Shown piece by piece: positions 10,774-20,652 of a DNA stretch of 64,000 bases (position 1 is the stretch's first letter; every line of letters begins with the position of its first letter). The DNA lies in assembly GCF_010093595.1 (NCBI RefSeq), contig NW_022985444.1, forward strand, positions 1,062,654 to 1,126,653, in the 5' to 3' direction. Position numbers and translations under genes: made by a program. The notes under the pieces were generated by a model. The model worked only from the letters and a program-made list of their open reading frames with translations, was not told the DNA's origin and searched no databases. Source of the DNA: Mytilinidion resinicola. Lineage: Eukaryota; Ascomycota; Dothideomycetes; Mytilinidiales; Mytilinidiaceae.

Positions 10774-11979
10774 ATGGACGGCACCGTTCCTGCCCCGACG
10801 GCCTCTAATGGTACTACCTTCCCAGCACCAGACGCCGCAGGACAGACAGTAGCTTCCATCGCCCAGGCACAAACAATCAGCGCCGATGAGATCGCCCTTT
10901 ACGACAGACAGATCCGATTATGGGGTGTTCAAGCCCAGGAGAAGATACGAACTGCAAACATCCTCATCGTATCCATAAAAGCTCTTGCGAACGAAGCTGC
11001 GAAGAATCTTGTCCTGGCCGGCGTTGGCTCTCTCACAATCGTCGACAGCGAGCTGGTCACCGGAGATGACCTCTGCTCTCAGTTCTTCATTTCCGAGGCC
11101 GACGTGGGAAAGAACAGGGCGGAGGCGGCTGCTCCCCAAATCCAAAAGCTCAATCCTCGTGTGAACGTCAAGGTTATCACTCAGAACATCTTGCTCCAAG
11201 GACCTGATTTCTACAACCCCTATGACATCGTGATCGCGACCGATCTCGACTTCACCACCCTGATGACGATCAATGCTGCCACACGGCTCTCCAACACCCC
11301 TTTTTACGCCGCTGGTGCACATGGCTTCTATGGATACATCTTCGCCGACCTGATTAGCCACGACTACAACATCCAGAGAGACAAGCCAAATATGCCGACC
11401 CTGATCAGACCAGAGTCCGCCACACGCTCTATCCTCTCGGTGTCGACAAAAAAGGAGTCAGGGAAGATCATTGAGATGGTCAAGAAGCGGGAACTATATT
11501 CACCACTGCTCCTAGCAAACTCCTCTCCTCTATCCCCTGAATATCTACGAAACCGCCGGCGGCTGAAGCTCGTCAGTCCCCTCCTCACATGCCTGCGCGC
11601 TCTGTGGGACTGGCAGAAGGAGTCCGGCGCGACTCTGCCATCGCATCAGCATGTTGATCTGCATCGTTTCACGACCTTGGCAACGGAGAAGCACAGAGAA
11701 TTCCAGCTACCAGCAGACACTTTGAAATCTGAGTTTCTGCGAAGCTTCCTGCAAAATCTGGGGAGCGAATTGGCACCCGTCACGGCATTTCTAGGCGGTC
11801 AACTTGCGCAGGACGTCATCAACGTGCTCGGCAAGCGCGAGCAACCTATCCAGAATTTGCTTCTCTTCAACGGCGAAGAAAGCAGTGCGCCAGTCTATGC
11901 CCTGCATCCGATATTCGATGTCCCGATTTTGCCGCAAGTGCCCGTTGCCAATGGCTCCGGTCAAATCACTATCGATTGA
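10774..11979 (+). CDS. aos1: SUMO-activating enzyme E1 subunit Aos1
   Basis: This is a single-exon 401-residue ThiF/E1-fold protein. With Uba2 it adenylates SUMO for transfer to Ubc9 in the nucleus. Diagnostic blocks are LYDRQIRLWGVQAQEKIRTA (about residues 46-65), NLVLAGVGSLTIVD, DLCSQFFISEADVGKNRAEA and FYAAGAHGFYGYIFADL, all typical of Aos1/SAE1. As expected for this half of the heterodimer, there is no catalytic cysteine domain. The nucleotide-loop position reads KALANE, where many E1s have a Gly-x-Gly, a substitution also tolerated in other Aos1 proteins. NEDD8 E1 subunit Ula1 is a less likely alternative because it lacks the DRQIRLWG start in this form and is longer. Confidence 0.9.
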   Translation: MDGTVPAPTASNGTTFPAPDAAGQTVASIAQAQTISADEIALYDRQIRLWGVQAQEKIRTANILIVSIKALANEAAKNLVLAGVGSLTIVDSELVTGDDLCSQFFISEADVGKNRAEAAAPQIQKLNPRVNVKVITQNILLQGPDFYNPYDIVIATDLDFTTLMTINAATRLSNTPFYAAGAHGFYGYIFADLISHDYNIQRDKPNMPTLIRPESATRSILSVSTKKESGKIIEMVKKRELYSPLLLANSSPLSPEYLRNRRRLKLVSPLLTCLRALWDWQKESGATLPSHQHVDLHRFTTLATEKHREFQLPADTLKSEFLRSFLQNLGSELAPVTAFLGGQLAQDVINVLGKREQPIQNLLLFNGEESSAPVYALHPIFDVPILPQVPVANGSGQITID

Positions 11980-12557
11980 GCGTACCGCGTCTGCATGTGG
12001 AGCGACAAAAAGATAGGCCTGATTCGGGATATTTAGAATTGGCCGAGGTTTGATATTTAGCAAGGGGCGTTTTGGAAATGGACGGATAAATACCCAACAT
12101 ACATATGCACATCCCTCATGGATTGAAGAGCATGGGTGCTCATAAGTGGCATGCCGGTAAAGGCACATAAGAACTTTCTCAAACATCTACTGTCTAAATC
12201 TAATTTATATGAGTTGTATCGCTTAAGTGACCATTTGAGTTCTAACCGCCGTCTCAAGTGGCTCGGCAACTTTACTGATCGTTCAGCGCGATAAAATCTT
12301 GGTTCATTTGGAGCTGGGAAAGTGTACCAAGGTACCTCAAACAGCGGCAGAAAAGTGTACGTATCTATAGATTCAAAAACTTGTTCGAGAAGCTAAAGGT
12401 GCCCTCGGCATAATCTCGGGGTGAACGTGCGCATCATTATGCAAGTGGTTCGTCTGTTCTCCCAGACATAAGTCTCCCAACGTCTTCACTCCCTTGGAAT
12501 AACGCGGTCTACTAATTATCATATCAGTGAGACCGTCCTGGCCTTGTAGCTGGTGAA
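11980..12557. other. Intergenic stretch, no gene seen
   Basis: This is the 3' flank of aos1 followed by the promoter region of the Rit1 gene. Open frames on the minus strand (to 12186 and 12269) overlap the aos1 end and have no recognisable features. Confidence 0.5.
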
Positions 12558-14761
12558 ATGGCGGCCGTTCCCGCACTGAAAACATCCGATATCATATTCC
12601 CAGCTCTATCCACAAATTTCTCAGAGACGTTGTCATCCTTGAAACGCTCAGCCCTCTCTATCTCCAACCGTCTGAACTCAATCACTCAAGACGCCGATTT
12701 TGTGTGTGCGGTCGCCGACGCGTACAAATTACCGTTGGTAGCCAACGAGAGATGCGGTAGCTGGTATATCCCTCCTAGTCGCAAAGCCGAAAGTGCGTAT
12801 TTCAAGAGCACCGACGGCCATACCGGAGAGTGGGCTTTCAGTCTGAGAAGGCTGAATACTCAAGTCTTGGATATTATTGGAAGAAACGACGGGTAGGCCT
12901 TTCATCACTGTCATACAAGCCAGATAGAAGACTGAATCTGGTAGATGCATAGTGGTAGACTCAACAAGGAGAGGCAAAAGTAGGTTTATCTCAAGTTCCA
13001 CTCTGTCACTCAATCATCATGGAAAATATTTGACGTATTTCAGGCATGCCAGATGCCCTACTTAAGACCGTGCCAATATGGTGTTGCGTGCTGAACAGGG
13101 TTCTATTCCCTGAATTGACTGCGCATGCACTATACACACCGCGCCAGTCCATATCAGAGTCTGAGCATTCTCAAATCGAAGCTCGTCTGGATGGCTTTGT
13201 TCAGCAGCTCCAGGTATTCTGGCCCGAACAACAAAGTAGAGTATTTTGAGGCGACTAACAGTGATTGCTAGAATCTGAATCTCGAGATTGCGGCCCTTCG
13301 ATCTAAGATCTCAAAGCCTCTTCGTCCCCTTTGGGTAACGCGTGAGTCCTCGCTTCCACCGACACCTCCCTCATTCCCTGATTTCCACCCTATTGTTCTC
13401 TGCACAGCCTCTCGGCGAGTCAGGGGAGGTGAGGTCTCAGAAGGAGGATATATCCAAGGTGCTGGTGATGATAGTGAAGGATGGTCGTGCGGGCTCACAC
13501 CTCCGTTATTCTGGAACAACCAGAGCAGATTGCTTGCTACGAATGAAGAAGACCTACCCGACGTTATCGAGGAATTTTTGAAGAGTACGAACGGCTCTAC
13601 GCCCTCGGACGTCATCTTGATCAAGCCAACCTCTTCGCTCTATGTTGGTTCACTTCAAGCCGCGACTCCTGACGATTTCGATACGGTCATAAGCTGTGGA
13701 TTAGACACCTCTCCAGCTACTCAGTCCGGCAAGAAACCCAAGCACCTTGACCTAAAGTGCCGTTTAGGTAAATTAGGTAGCCGAGACCTTCGAGACGAAC
13801 TCCCAAAGCTCGAGGGATTCTTCATGAACATGACAGACGATCCCGGCAGAATCCTCGTCAGCTGTGCCACAGGAAAAGACCTATCTCTCGGTGTGGCTCT
13901 GACTATACTCTGCCTCTTTTCAGACGACAACGGTATATTTTATCCCCTTATTCAACTCCATCAATGCCATACTAATCTGTTCTCACAGGAGCCATCTCGC
14001 CCAAACCACTCACCCGCACTATCGACAAATCCTTCATCCGCCAACGCTTCAGCTGGATAACAACCTCGTACCCGACTGCCAACCCTGCCCGCGCAACCCT
14101 CCAATCCATAAACTCTTTTCTAATCCGTCCCTTCTCTTCGAATTCCTCAGGCCCACCAGACCTCTCCACTCTTCAAATATCTCCCACTCCGAAGCCAACT
14201 CCAGAACCAACATCAACATTCCACCTCTTTCTGTCCCTCTCTGGCCCCTGGTCCACCTCCCGCACACTCACTTCAGCCCTCCCAACCAGCCCCTCCGGAA
14301 CCTTCACAGGCACGGCCACATTCACACCGCGCCCACCGTCCTCTCCGTCATTCTCCCACGAATACCTCTACGAAGAATCAGGCACCTTCACTCTCCCTAC
14401 GGGCCTTAAGTTCCCGGCGACTAAGAAATATGCTTACCGCTACGCTCCCACCACTGACACCATGAGCGTGTTTTTCGTCGAAGAAGCCACAAAAGTCCCC
14501 GATCCGCCCGTCACTGGTCTTTTCTTGGATTTGCAGATGAAGACGACGCAGGGTCCGGGAGAGGAAGCCGGCCATGAAAGGCTTGCCAAACTGGAAGCGG
14601 AGGAGCTGCGATTTGAAGGGCGGGAAAGTCATCTATGTGGAAAAGATCTGTATAGTGCGAGGTATCGATTTGGGCTTGCAGAGAAGGGATGGTGGGAGGT
14701 GAGGTACGACGTCAAGGGGCCACAGAAGGATTATGTGAGTGCGACTAGGTATGAACGGTGA
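12558..14761 (+). CDS. rit1: Rit1 initiator-tRNA phosphoribosyltransferase fused to DUF6314
   Basis: Six exons (12558-12892, 12945-12979, 13044-13213, 13272-13341, 13408-13932, 13989-14761) give 635 residues. Rit1 adds 2'-O-ribosyl phosphate to A64 of initiator tRNA-Met and so keeps it out of elongation. Visible family blocks are YKLPLVANERCGSWYIPP, FKSTDGHTGEW, IVVDSTRRGK, TVPIWCCVLNRVLFP, GAGDDSEGWSCGLTPPLFW and the phosphatase-like loop SCATGKDLSLG. After the Rit1 end (about residue 430) the same exon continues into a DUF6314-type domain: GTFTGTATFTPRP, YEESGTFTLPTGLKFPA, CGKDLYSARYRF and GPQKDYVSATRYER. There is no stop or splice signal between the two. Yeast Rit1 is shorter (about 513 residues) and lacks this tail. 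Confidence 0.88.
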
Positions 14762-14777
14762 TATAGAGGGTGCGGAA

Positions 14778-15040
14778 TGTGACATCCTGAATCTCGTCCT
14801 TTCACAATAGCCTGGAGCCCTTCAAGACTGCTACCACCCTCGCAAGATCTCGACGAGGTACACACGATTTGAAGATGATCGAAATTTGACATCCCATCAC
14901 AGAACCCTAACAGTGTGTGCCTGAATCCGAAGGCGTAGAACTTGACATCCAAAGCCCCTACTTTCACAATGGCCAGGAGAACCCCAGATGCACTACCAAC
15001 CTTGCATAATGCTAGCAAGGTACGCGTGATATGAGAAGCT
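14778..15040. repeat. Two diverged copies of a ~163-bp sequence
   Basis: Positions 14778-14875 and 14941-15038 align with a 163-bp offset. Shared stretches include TGACATCC, CTTTCACAAT, GCCAGGAG/GCCTGGAG, the CTACCA-CCT block and CGAGGTAC/GCAAGGTAC. The second copy contains the first coding exon proposed for the next gene. Confidence 0.4.
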
Positions 15041-15522
15041 AATAATATGGACATGCCGACGGTTCTTTTAGACGCTAAAAGCCTCAGAAGTCACCCTTCC
15101 AGGGTCTTCTGATTGGCTGGATCAACCTCACCCTCCGTTACCCCGTCGCGACAACGAGGTCTATCTTCCCAACAAAGGCCCAGGACCCTTTACCCTCCTC
15201 CAACTATTCCTTGAACGGACTGGGTACCAACTTGGCCATAGCTCTTGCGGTCATTTCGGCCATTCTTCTCCTTGTTTCCAGCCTCCTCGTGTGGATCATG
15301 TACCAAATACGCAAGCAAAATGTCAACACTTCCAACAAAAGCAACTACACAAATCGACCGCAATACAACCCTTTCGGCAAATTTTCCAGGACGAGGAGAA
15401 GCGACGAAGTGGACTCTACCGTCGAGCTTATTAAGGCTTTTAACGACTCTGGTCCTTTTTCTACCGAAATGGTGCGGACTTCTGGCGCTTCTTTGACTGA
15501 GAAAGGGAAACGCTCCCGCTAG
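14969..15522 (+). CDS. Small single-pass membrane protein (tentative model)
   Basis: The proposed exons 14969-15019 and 15103-15522 encode 156 residues. The second exon has strongly coding-like codon use (C-ending). It carries one clear transmembrane helix, LAIALAVISAILLLVSSLLV, followed by a basic cytosolic side (YQIRKQNVN) and a Ser/Asn/Arg-rich tail. No ATG exists in the second exon, so I joined it to the only nearby in-frame ATG exon. The donor is GTACGC and the branch-like sequence is GCTAAT (about 15040). An earlier acceptor at 15071 would give a different, Pro/His-rich frame. After the stop at 15522, the +1 frame stays coding-like to 15631 (ending YPRWEEHF), so the 3' end may involve another intron or a frameshift. 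No family recognised. Confidence 0.4.
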
Positions 15523-15631
15523 TTCTTCTAACGCAAGCCCACGACGCTCTGTGGGCCGTGATGGTGAATATGTTACTACTATGCCAGCTCCGCGTGCGCA
15601 CATCTATCCACGCTGGGAGGAGCATTTCTAG

Positions 15632-16079
15632 CAGTAGTCACTACGCTTGGTGGAGTTTCTGGGCTAGCTTAGCGGCTTTGTAGCGTCTGAACTTCTTAAC
15701 AGCATCCCGCAGCACCATGTCTATGAAAGTCAAAAATTTGCACAAGCGGGAGGCTTAGGAGCGTCATGTGAGTAGTTTGTATATGAAATTGTAACTGGCT
15801 AATTGAAGTATACAGATTGCTGACCAACCTCCGCCGAAGAAGAGACATTGCGAGGCTCGCCAAGCTGCTGCTGCTTCAGAGCCGAGTGCACATACGGTCA
15901 GGTCAGCACTTCAGCTCGGTCGCAGCAGCAACTGAACGAGAGACTTCCGACTATGACAAGGGGACGAATTGGGGGGTCTGTACGTGCGCGTGAGAGGTGA
16001 TAGGAATATAAGTTCCACCTTTTCTAACTACTGTGCGTGATTCTGTGGATGCTGTGCCAGTGTCTCCATTCTGCTACCT
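15632..16079. other. Intergenic stretch, no supported gene
   Basis: Short minus-strand frames exist, for example a 25-codon frame from about 15720 rich in Lys and Ala, but none could be joined into a convincing model. Confidence 0.4.
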
Positions 16080-17000
16080 ATGTGTATGCATTTTGCAACA
16101 TAGCTGACGCCGTCTGAAGTCCTTCAAGCAGGCGAAAAGATTCAGTACCGATGTCCTGAATGACGACGTGTTAATCAGAAACTGCACCTTCGTGAGCCTG
16201 ATCTTCGTACACCTCACGTACTCGTCGTAACTTGAATGATGTTCGTGTGCATTTTGCTAACTGCCTGGCATCGTCTGAAGTCCTTTAAGCAAGTGAAAAA
16301 ATTCAGGAGCGATGTCATGAATGACGACGTATGAACTAAACACTGCATATGCTTGACCCGGAATTTCGTGCACATCTTTATGTCCGTTGCAACTCGAAAG
16401 ATCTTCGTGGCCATTTTGCCACTTGGCTGGCACCGTCCGAAGTCCATAAAACAGGCGAAAGGATTTGGCAGCGATGTTGTAGATCGCAACATGCGTATCA
16501 GACGCTGTAAAATAGCGAGGCCTTTCCAATGCCGGGACGCCGCCGCCTGAAGTCCTCTGGTCAGTCGAGAAAAATCGGACAGCAATATCACCAATCGCGA
16601 CGCGTTAATTATACGCTGCATCTCCTTGAGCCTGAGCTTCGTGCACATATCGGGGATGTTGTAAGTTGGACGATGCTTGCGTGCACTTTGCGCGGTGGGT
16701 GACGGCGTCTGAGCCTCCGAGGGGTCGAAAACAATCAGCAGCAATGTCACAGATCGAGACCCGTGAATCAGACTCTACAGGTCTTCGAGTGGCACGTGAT
16801 GATTTGGATCCTGTTCGTGTGCGTTTTCCCACGTGCTTGACGCCGTCGGAAGTCCTCCAAGCAGCCAAATCGAATTAGACAGTGATGTAAAGAACTGTAA
16901 CCCCTAAATCGGACCCTGTAAGATAGCACTATGTTTACAGCATCGTGACGCTGTTAAAAGTCCTCCCAGGGGTCGATTGGAATGAGAACGCGAACTGAAG
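16080..17000. repeat. Degenerate tandem array, ~160-bp unit, seven copies
   Basis: The anchor GTCTGAAGTCC and its variants recur at about 16112, 16273, 16435, 16545, 16706, 16845 and 16953. The spacings are 161, 162, 110, 161, 139 and 108 bp. Other unit-specific words repeat in the same order: GTGCATTTTGC, GACGCCGTC, AGCAGGCGAAA, CGATGTC-TGAATGACGACG and TTGAGCCTGA-CTTCGTGCACA. Short units look like full units with about 50-bp deletions. Copies are strongly diverged, so the array is old. The ORF-like frames here (e.g. minus 16750-16214) are periodic products of the repeat. The array ends just 3' of the Zn2Cys6 gene. Confidence 0.75.
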
Positions 17001-17030
17001 CCCCCCAGGAGTGTCGAAATCAGGCAGCGT

Positions 17031-18709
17031 TCAGGCGTCCAGATCAGGATAAGATATAACATCTGTCTTTAGCGAGACTTGGTGTTTCATGAATGGCATG
17101 AACTCGCCCATCTTCAGCAGACGTTGCTCTATCCATAACTTTATTGGCAGCTCCGCGACCATGAACGCCATTTTCAGCGCGAAGATGGTGCTGTATGGCC
17201 CTAATAGCCCTGCGTCGAAAGTAAAGTCTGCACTTTTGCAGACTTCGTTGACGTAGTATCTGTTCTCGATTGAGAGACTTTCGTCGGGCTGTAGGGCATG
17301 AGTCATGGAGTTAAGTAAAATGAGACATCCGTAGTAAGATGATGTGCAGAATATGTTGGAGGCGCCATGGTAGACATAAGTGGTGGGGAATAGTGGGTCG
17401 TAAGGGTCGGAGGTCACTTCCGTTGGCGGTGGAAGGAGTTCTCGGAAACGGAGGAACCAAGCGCGAAGAGCAGTGGAGAGATCTGAAGTGGTGTTGAGAA
17501 ACGAAACTACTGCGTTGATGTCTTTCCGATCCAGGACGCGGAAGTGGGCGGCGATGCCAGGACACGTAGCTAGATATGCGTGAAACTCGTTGGTAATTTG
17601 GGTGTAGGGGTTAGGATTGTCGGGATCGGGGTCTGAGAGCACTAATTGCCATTCAGGCTGGCACAGGAACGAGTCTGTCCCCCTCATAAAAGCTTCCATA
17701 GTCTGGTATTGTTAGATTAATAACGAATTAGAGCAAGGAGTTGTAGCCTACAACTTGGCCTCGGAAAAAAAGAAGCATCGAATGGTCAAAGTCGGAGTTG
17801 ATGTGATTAGGACCGCGGAGTTGTAATAGCTTGCTGGCACCTCCTGCATGCTTCACCCATGCATGTTTCTTTGTGCAAGCAAATAACTAGACACAGAAAA
17901 GGATTAGATATAAGCAAGAAAGAAATAGAGTGGTACTAACTTCGTAGATGCTCAGGAACATCGTAGCTTTTAGACATTAGCTGCCGCATATTAATTCTTG
18001 AGAAGGTAGGAAATACCGCAGAGGGTCTCAGATGACATTGCCTCCTTCGGGTCCCCGATTGCCTTCGAAAGACTACGTAAAGCATGACCATACGTTTGCC
18101 TAGCAGACAACATAATCGATTCTTGTCTCGATAGCATACCGATATAATGGGTCCCCATGCACCGGACCGCGTCGTCCAACGCTTTACTGTTACCTAAGCG
18201 CGGGGGTACAAACGATAGCCATCTCCGTAGGAAGTGCGTGTCGGCAAACTCATCCATTGGAGTCGAATCTTCAAGCAAGACTTTCAACGCTTGAGAGTTA
18301 TCCTGGGTCCAAGGAATGATTGACTGTGGAATGAGGAGCGGGGTCGGCGCCTCGGACGGACTCCTCGAGGCCTGATACTCTGGTGTCGTTCGAGCAGACC
18401 AACTGGGGCTACGGCTTTGGCTTTGACTCTTTGGACTTGGGCGCTCGAGCTGGCGGACGTGTCTGAAAGATCCTTCGCCAACTCTCTGGTCGTCTTTTGC
18501 TATTGGGATCTCATATACGAATTTCGCGGGCTTGTTGTACCCGGGGCACTCTCTTCTGAACCTCTTACAGCGGCCGCATTCTGGCCTCGCCTCATCGCAC
18601 TTGGATTGAAATATGAGACTTGAGCAAGAATTATTTGATCGAATGGACGCACCTTCACTCGTTGCTTGACGCACGCGCGACAGCCCTTACTACGGGCTAC
18701 ACCAACCAT
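17031..18709 (-). CDS. Zn2Cys6 fungal transcription factor
   Basis: Five exons (18709-18653, 18599-18017, 17966-17941, 17886-17752, 17702-17031) give 490 residues. The N-terminal binuclear zinc cluster reads C10-x2-C13-x6-C20-x6-C27-x2-C30-x6-C37 (SKGCRACVKQRVKCDEARPE and on). Cys20 is the first codon of exon 2, so intron 1 splits the motif. A Ser/Pro/Arg-rich linker follows, then the helical middle-homology region typical of fungal-specific transcription factor domains, e.g. YELFACTKKHAWVKHAGGA (about residues 205-225). The small 26-nt exon 3 is fixed by frame and by the ETLC-ATMFLSIYE continuity. The regulatory target is unknown; no biosynthetic cluster is adjacent. Confidence 0.85.
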
Positions 18710-19169
18710 GACTGCAATACGGCAGCTGACGAGAGAGAATGTAGTGTATTGTTATTGTTATGTCCATGTCAAGGTGTGAGACAGCGTGAAATGAAGGGGC
18801 CTATCTTCTTAAAGCTCTGGTCTATTCCCGGAGTCGGGACCGCTGCCTGCATTAGCGGGCGACGCGTAGGTAGGGACTAGTGCTTACATATCATGTGATA
18901 CGCTCAATATTAGAAATGCTATAAATTAAAAAAGCAGGACTACGGCAAGAGTACTTAGCGAGAGGCGAGTGGTTGCTGAGTTTAATATTCCTTCCGGTCC
19001 TTAGTCGAGCACTTGATTGCAGCGATATGATAGACAACGTATGATAGCACCGTGCTACGAGAATGGATTATAGGCTTTCCAATACATCTAAGAAGTTTAC
19101 ATACGCCAAATGTGCACTCCGGCAGCCTATACATATACATACAGTTTACACACACTATGCACACCCTCC
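18710..19169. other. Intergenic stretch, no gene seen
   Basis: This is the upstream region of the Zn2Cys6 gene and the 3' flank of rsm10. It is AT-rich around 18880-19150. No recognisable element. Confidence 0.5.
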
Positions 19170-20446
19170 TCACGCGCTCACCTCCGGCGCCTTCTCCGCC
19201 CTCGCCTGCGCAAAAGCCTGCTTAAATTGATCTTGATTTAGTAGCTCCTCCACCTTTTTCATCATCTTTGGATCTTTCTTGCTTTTATCAACCTTTCCTA
19301 CTATCTCTGGTCCTCTGTGCTGCGCTTCTAGCTCCTCAAACTGGAACACGTTCGCCTTCATACCAACACCGTAGTACTGATGCTTCGCCAAAAAAGCCAG
19401 CCATGCTTGCACGACTTCGGGATGTCCGTCTTGGATCTGAATGAGCCTCCTCATGGTGATCCGCTCGAAATTCTCCTGACTCTTCTTGAAAACGAAGTTG
19501 GCTCGTGGTACTGTCCACCGTTCTGTTATGCGTGGTAGGGGGATGGGACCCTTGGCGGGGAGGCCGAGGTAATATGCGGCGCGCATGGCGAAGTCGGCGA
19601 AGAACTCGAGATTGCGGATGCTATAGGTGCGGAGTTGAAGGTCACAGACGGGGACGCCGTGTTCGGCGGAGCGGCGGAGGGGGTTCAGATGGATGGCTTG
19701 GACGTTGCGAGGCTCGCGAAGGGCGGAGAGTTGTTTGGCGACTTCGGGGTCGAGTCTGTAGTCTATCAGGGATATGGTCTCAATGAGTATTGGAGCTGTA
19801 AAGGACATACGGAGGCTTTTCATCCCCGGGAAGCTTGAGACCGCGTTTTCTGAAATTTCGTTAGCTTGATTGCTTTAATCTATGTTCTTGCCATGACATA
19901 CTTTGCAAGCTCAATTGGCTCTACACCAGCCTCTTTCCACATCTCCAGCACATTGGTATGATCTGGCGCGGACCGCCACTTCTCCCACTTCCTAGTATCA
20001 ATCAGTCTCCACATCCCGTCCATACGACATCTTGGATACGGACCGCTTCATCGCCGCCTCAGTCTCCGGTTGCTTAAACCTCGGATCTGCCTTCAGCTCC
20101 TCCCATCGCGAAAACTCCTTGATTTGCCTAACAGGATCCATCAGCCACATCATCCTCCTACTGCGTATTAATGGAGCCTTACGAGACCGCAATATCCACA
20201 GCCGCCTCCATATTTTCAGGGCTTTCGACACCTCGGCGAGGACCACTCCCACCCTCAGAGTCCTCCGCACCGTCGCTCTTGAATCTAACGCATTGTCGTA
20301 TCGTCCGAGGAGGTGAAATCTGCAAGCCTCCATCAGCACTCGTCCTCTACCATCTCAATCGCCCAATACTATGATCGGAATCGTACACATACCTTCGCCC
20401 TCTTCAACGCCCCAAAAGACGACCGTAAATGCGTAGGCGCCGCCAT
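19170..20446 (-). CDS. rsm10: Mitochondrial small-subunit ribosomal protein uS10m (Rsm10)
   Basis: My model has six exons: 20446-20393, 20319-20183, 20160-20040, 19987-19902, 19849-19811 and 19755-19170, giving 340 residues. The C-terminal exon is unmistakable mitochondrial S10: VQAIHLNPLRR, VPVCDLQLRTYSIRNLEFFA, LPRITERWTVPRANFVFKKS, QENFERITMRRLIQI and KHQYYGVGMKANV. The N-terminus (MAAPTHLRSSFGALKRAK and an Arg/Ser-rich continuation) looks like a mitochondrial presequence. Between them lies an extension with MDPVRQIKEFSRWEELKADP and WRSAPDHTNVLEMWKEAG, not usual for Rsm10. The exon 3/4 junction is uncertain (donor at 20039, 20025 or the weak 20042), and a separate upstream gene cannot be excluded. 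Confidence 0.75.
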
Positions 20447-20652
20447 TGTAGTCTCAATGCCGTTGCGCGCACCCTTTCGAGAAATCTTGTCGCAGCGCAA
20501 GTCGGGCCGACTCTTTGGCGGGCGGAGCCGATCCACGCCAAGACCTGCTGCACAACACGCATCCCACTTCGAGCTCCACGTCAATATAAAAGCTGCTTTG
20601 GTCCCCAGAACATAACCTCTCAGCTCCTCCGGATATTGGCAAAATAGTAATC
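20447..20652. promoter_or_regulatory. Divergent promoter region rsm10 / PNP
   Basis: These 206 bp separate the two start codons, so control elements of both genes must sit here or inside the genes. I cannot name a specific site. Confidence 0.5.

Noticed and set aside
15715..15860. Small basic two-exon protein on the minus strand (MSLLRRRLV... joined to ...VKKFRRYKAAKLAQKLHQA)
   Set aside because: No donor/acceptor pair joins the two pieces in frame, and the second piece alone is only 25 codons.
16214..16750. 178-codon minus-strand ORF
   Set aside because: It is a periodic product of the degenerate tandem array, and other frames are open similarly.
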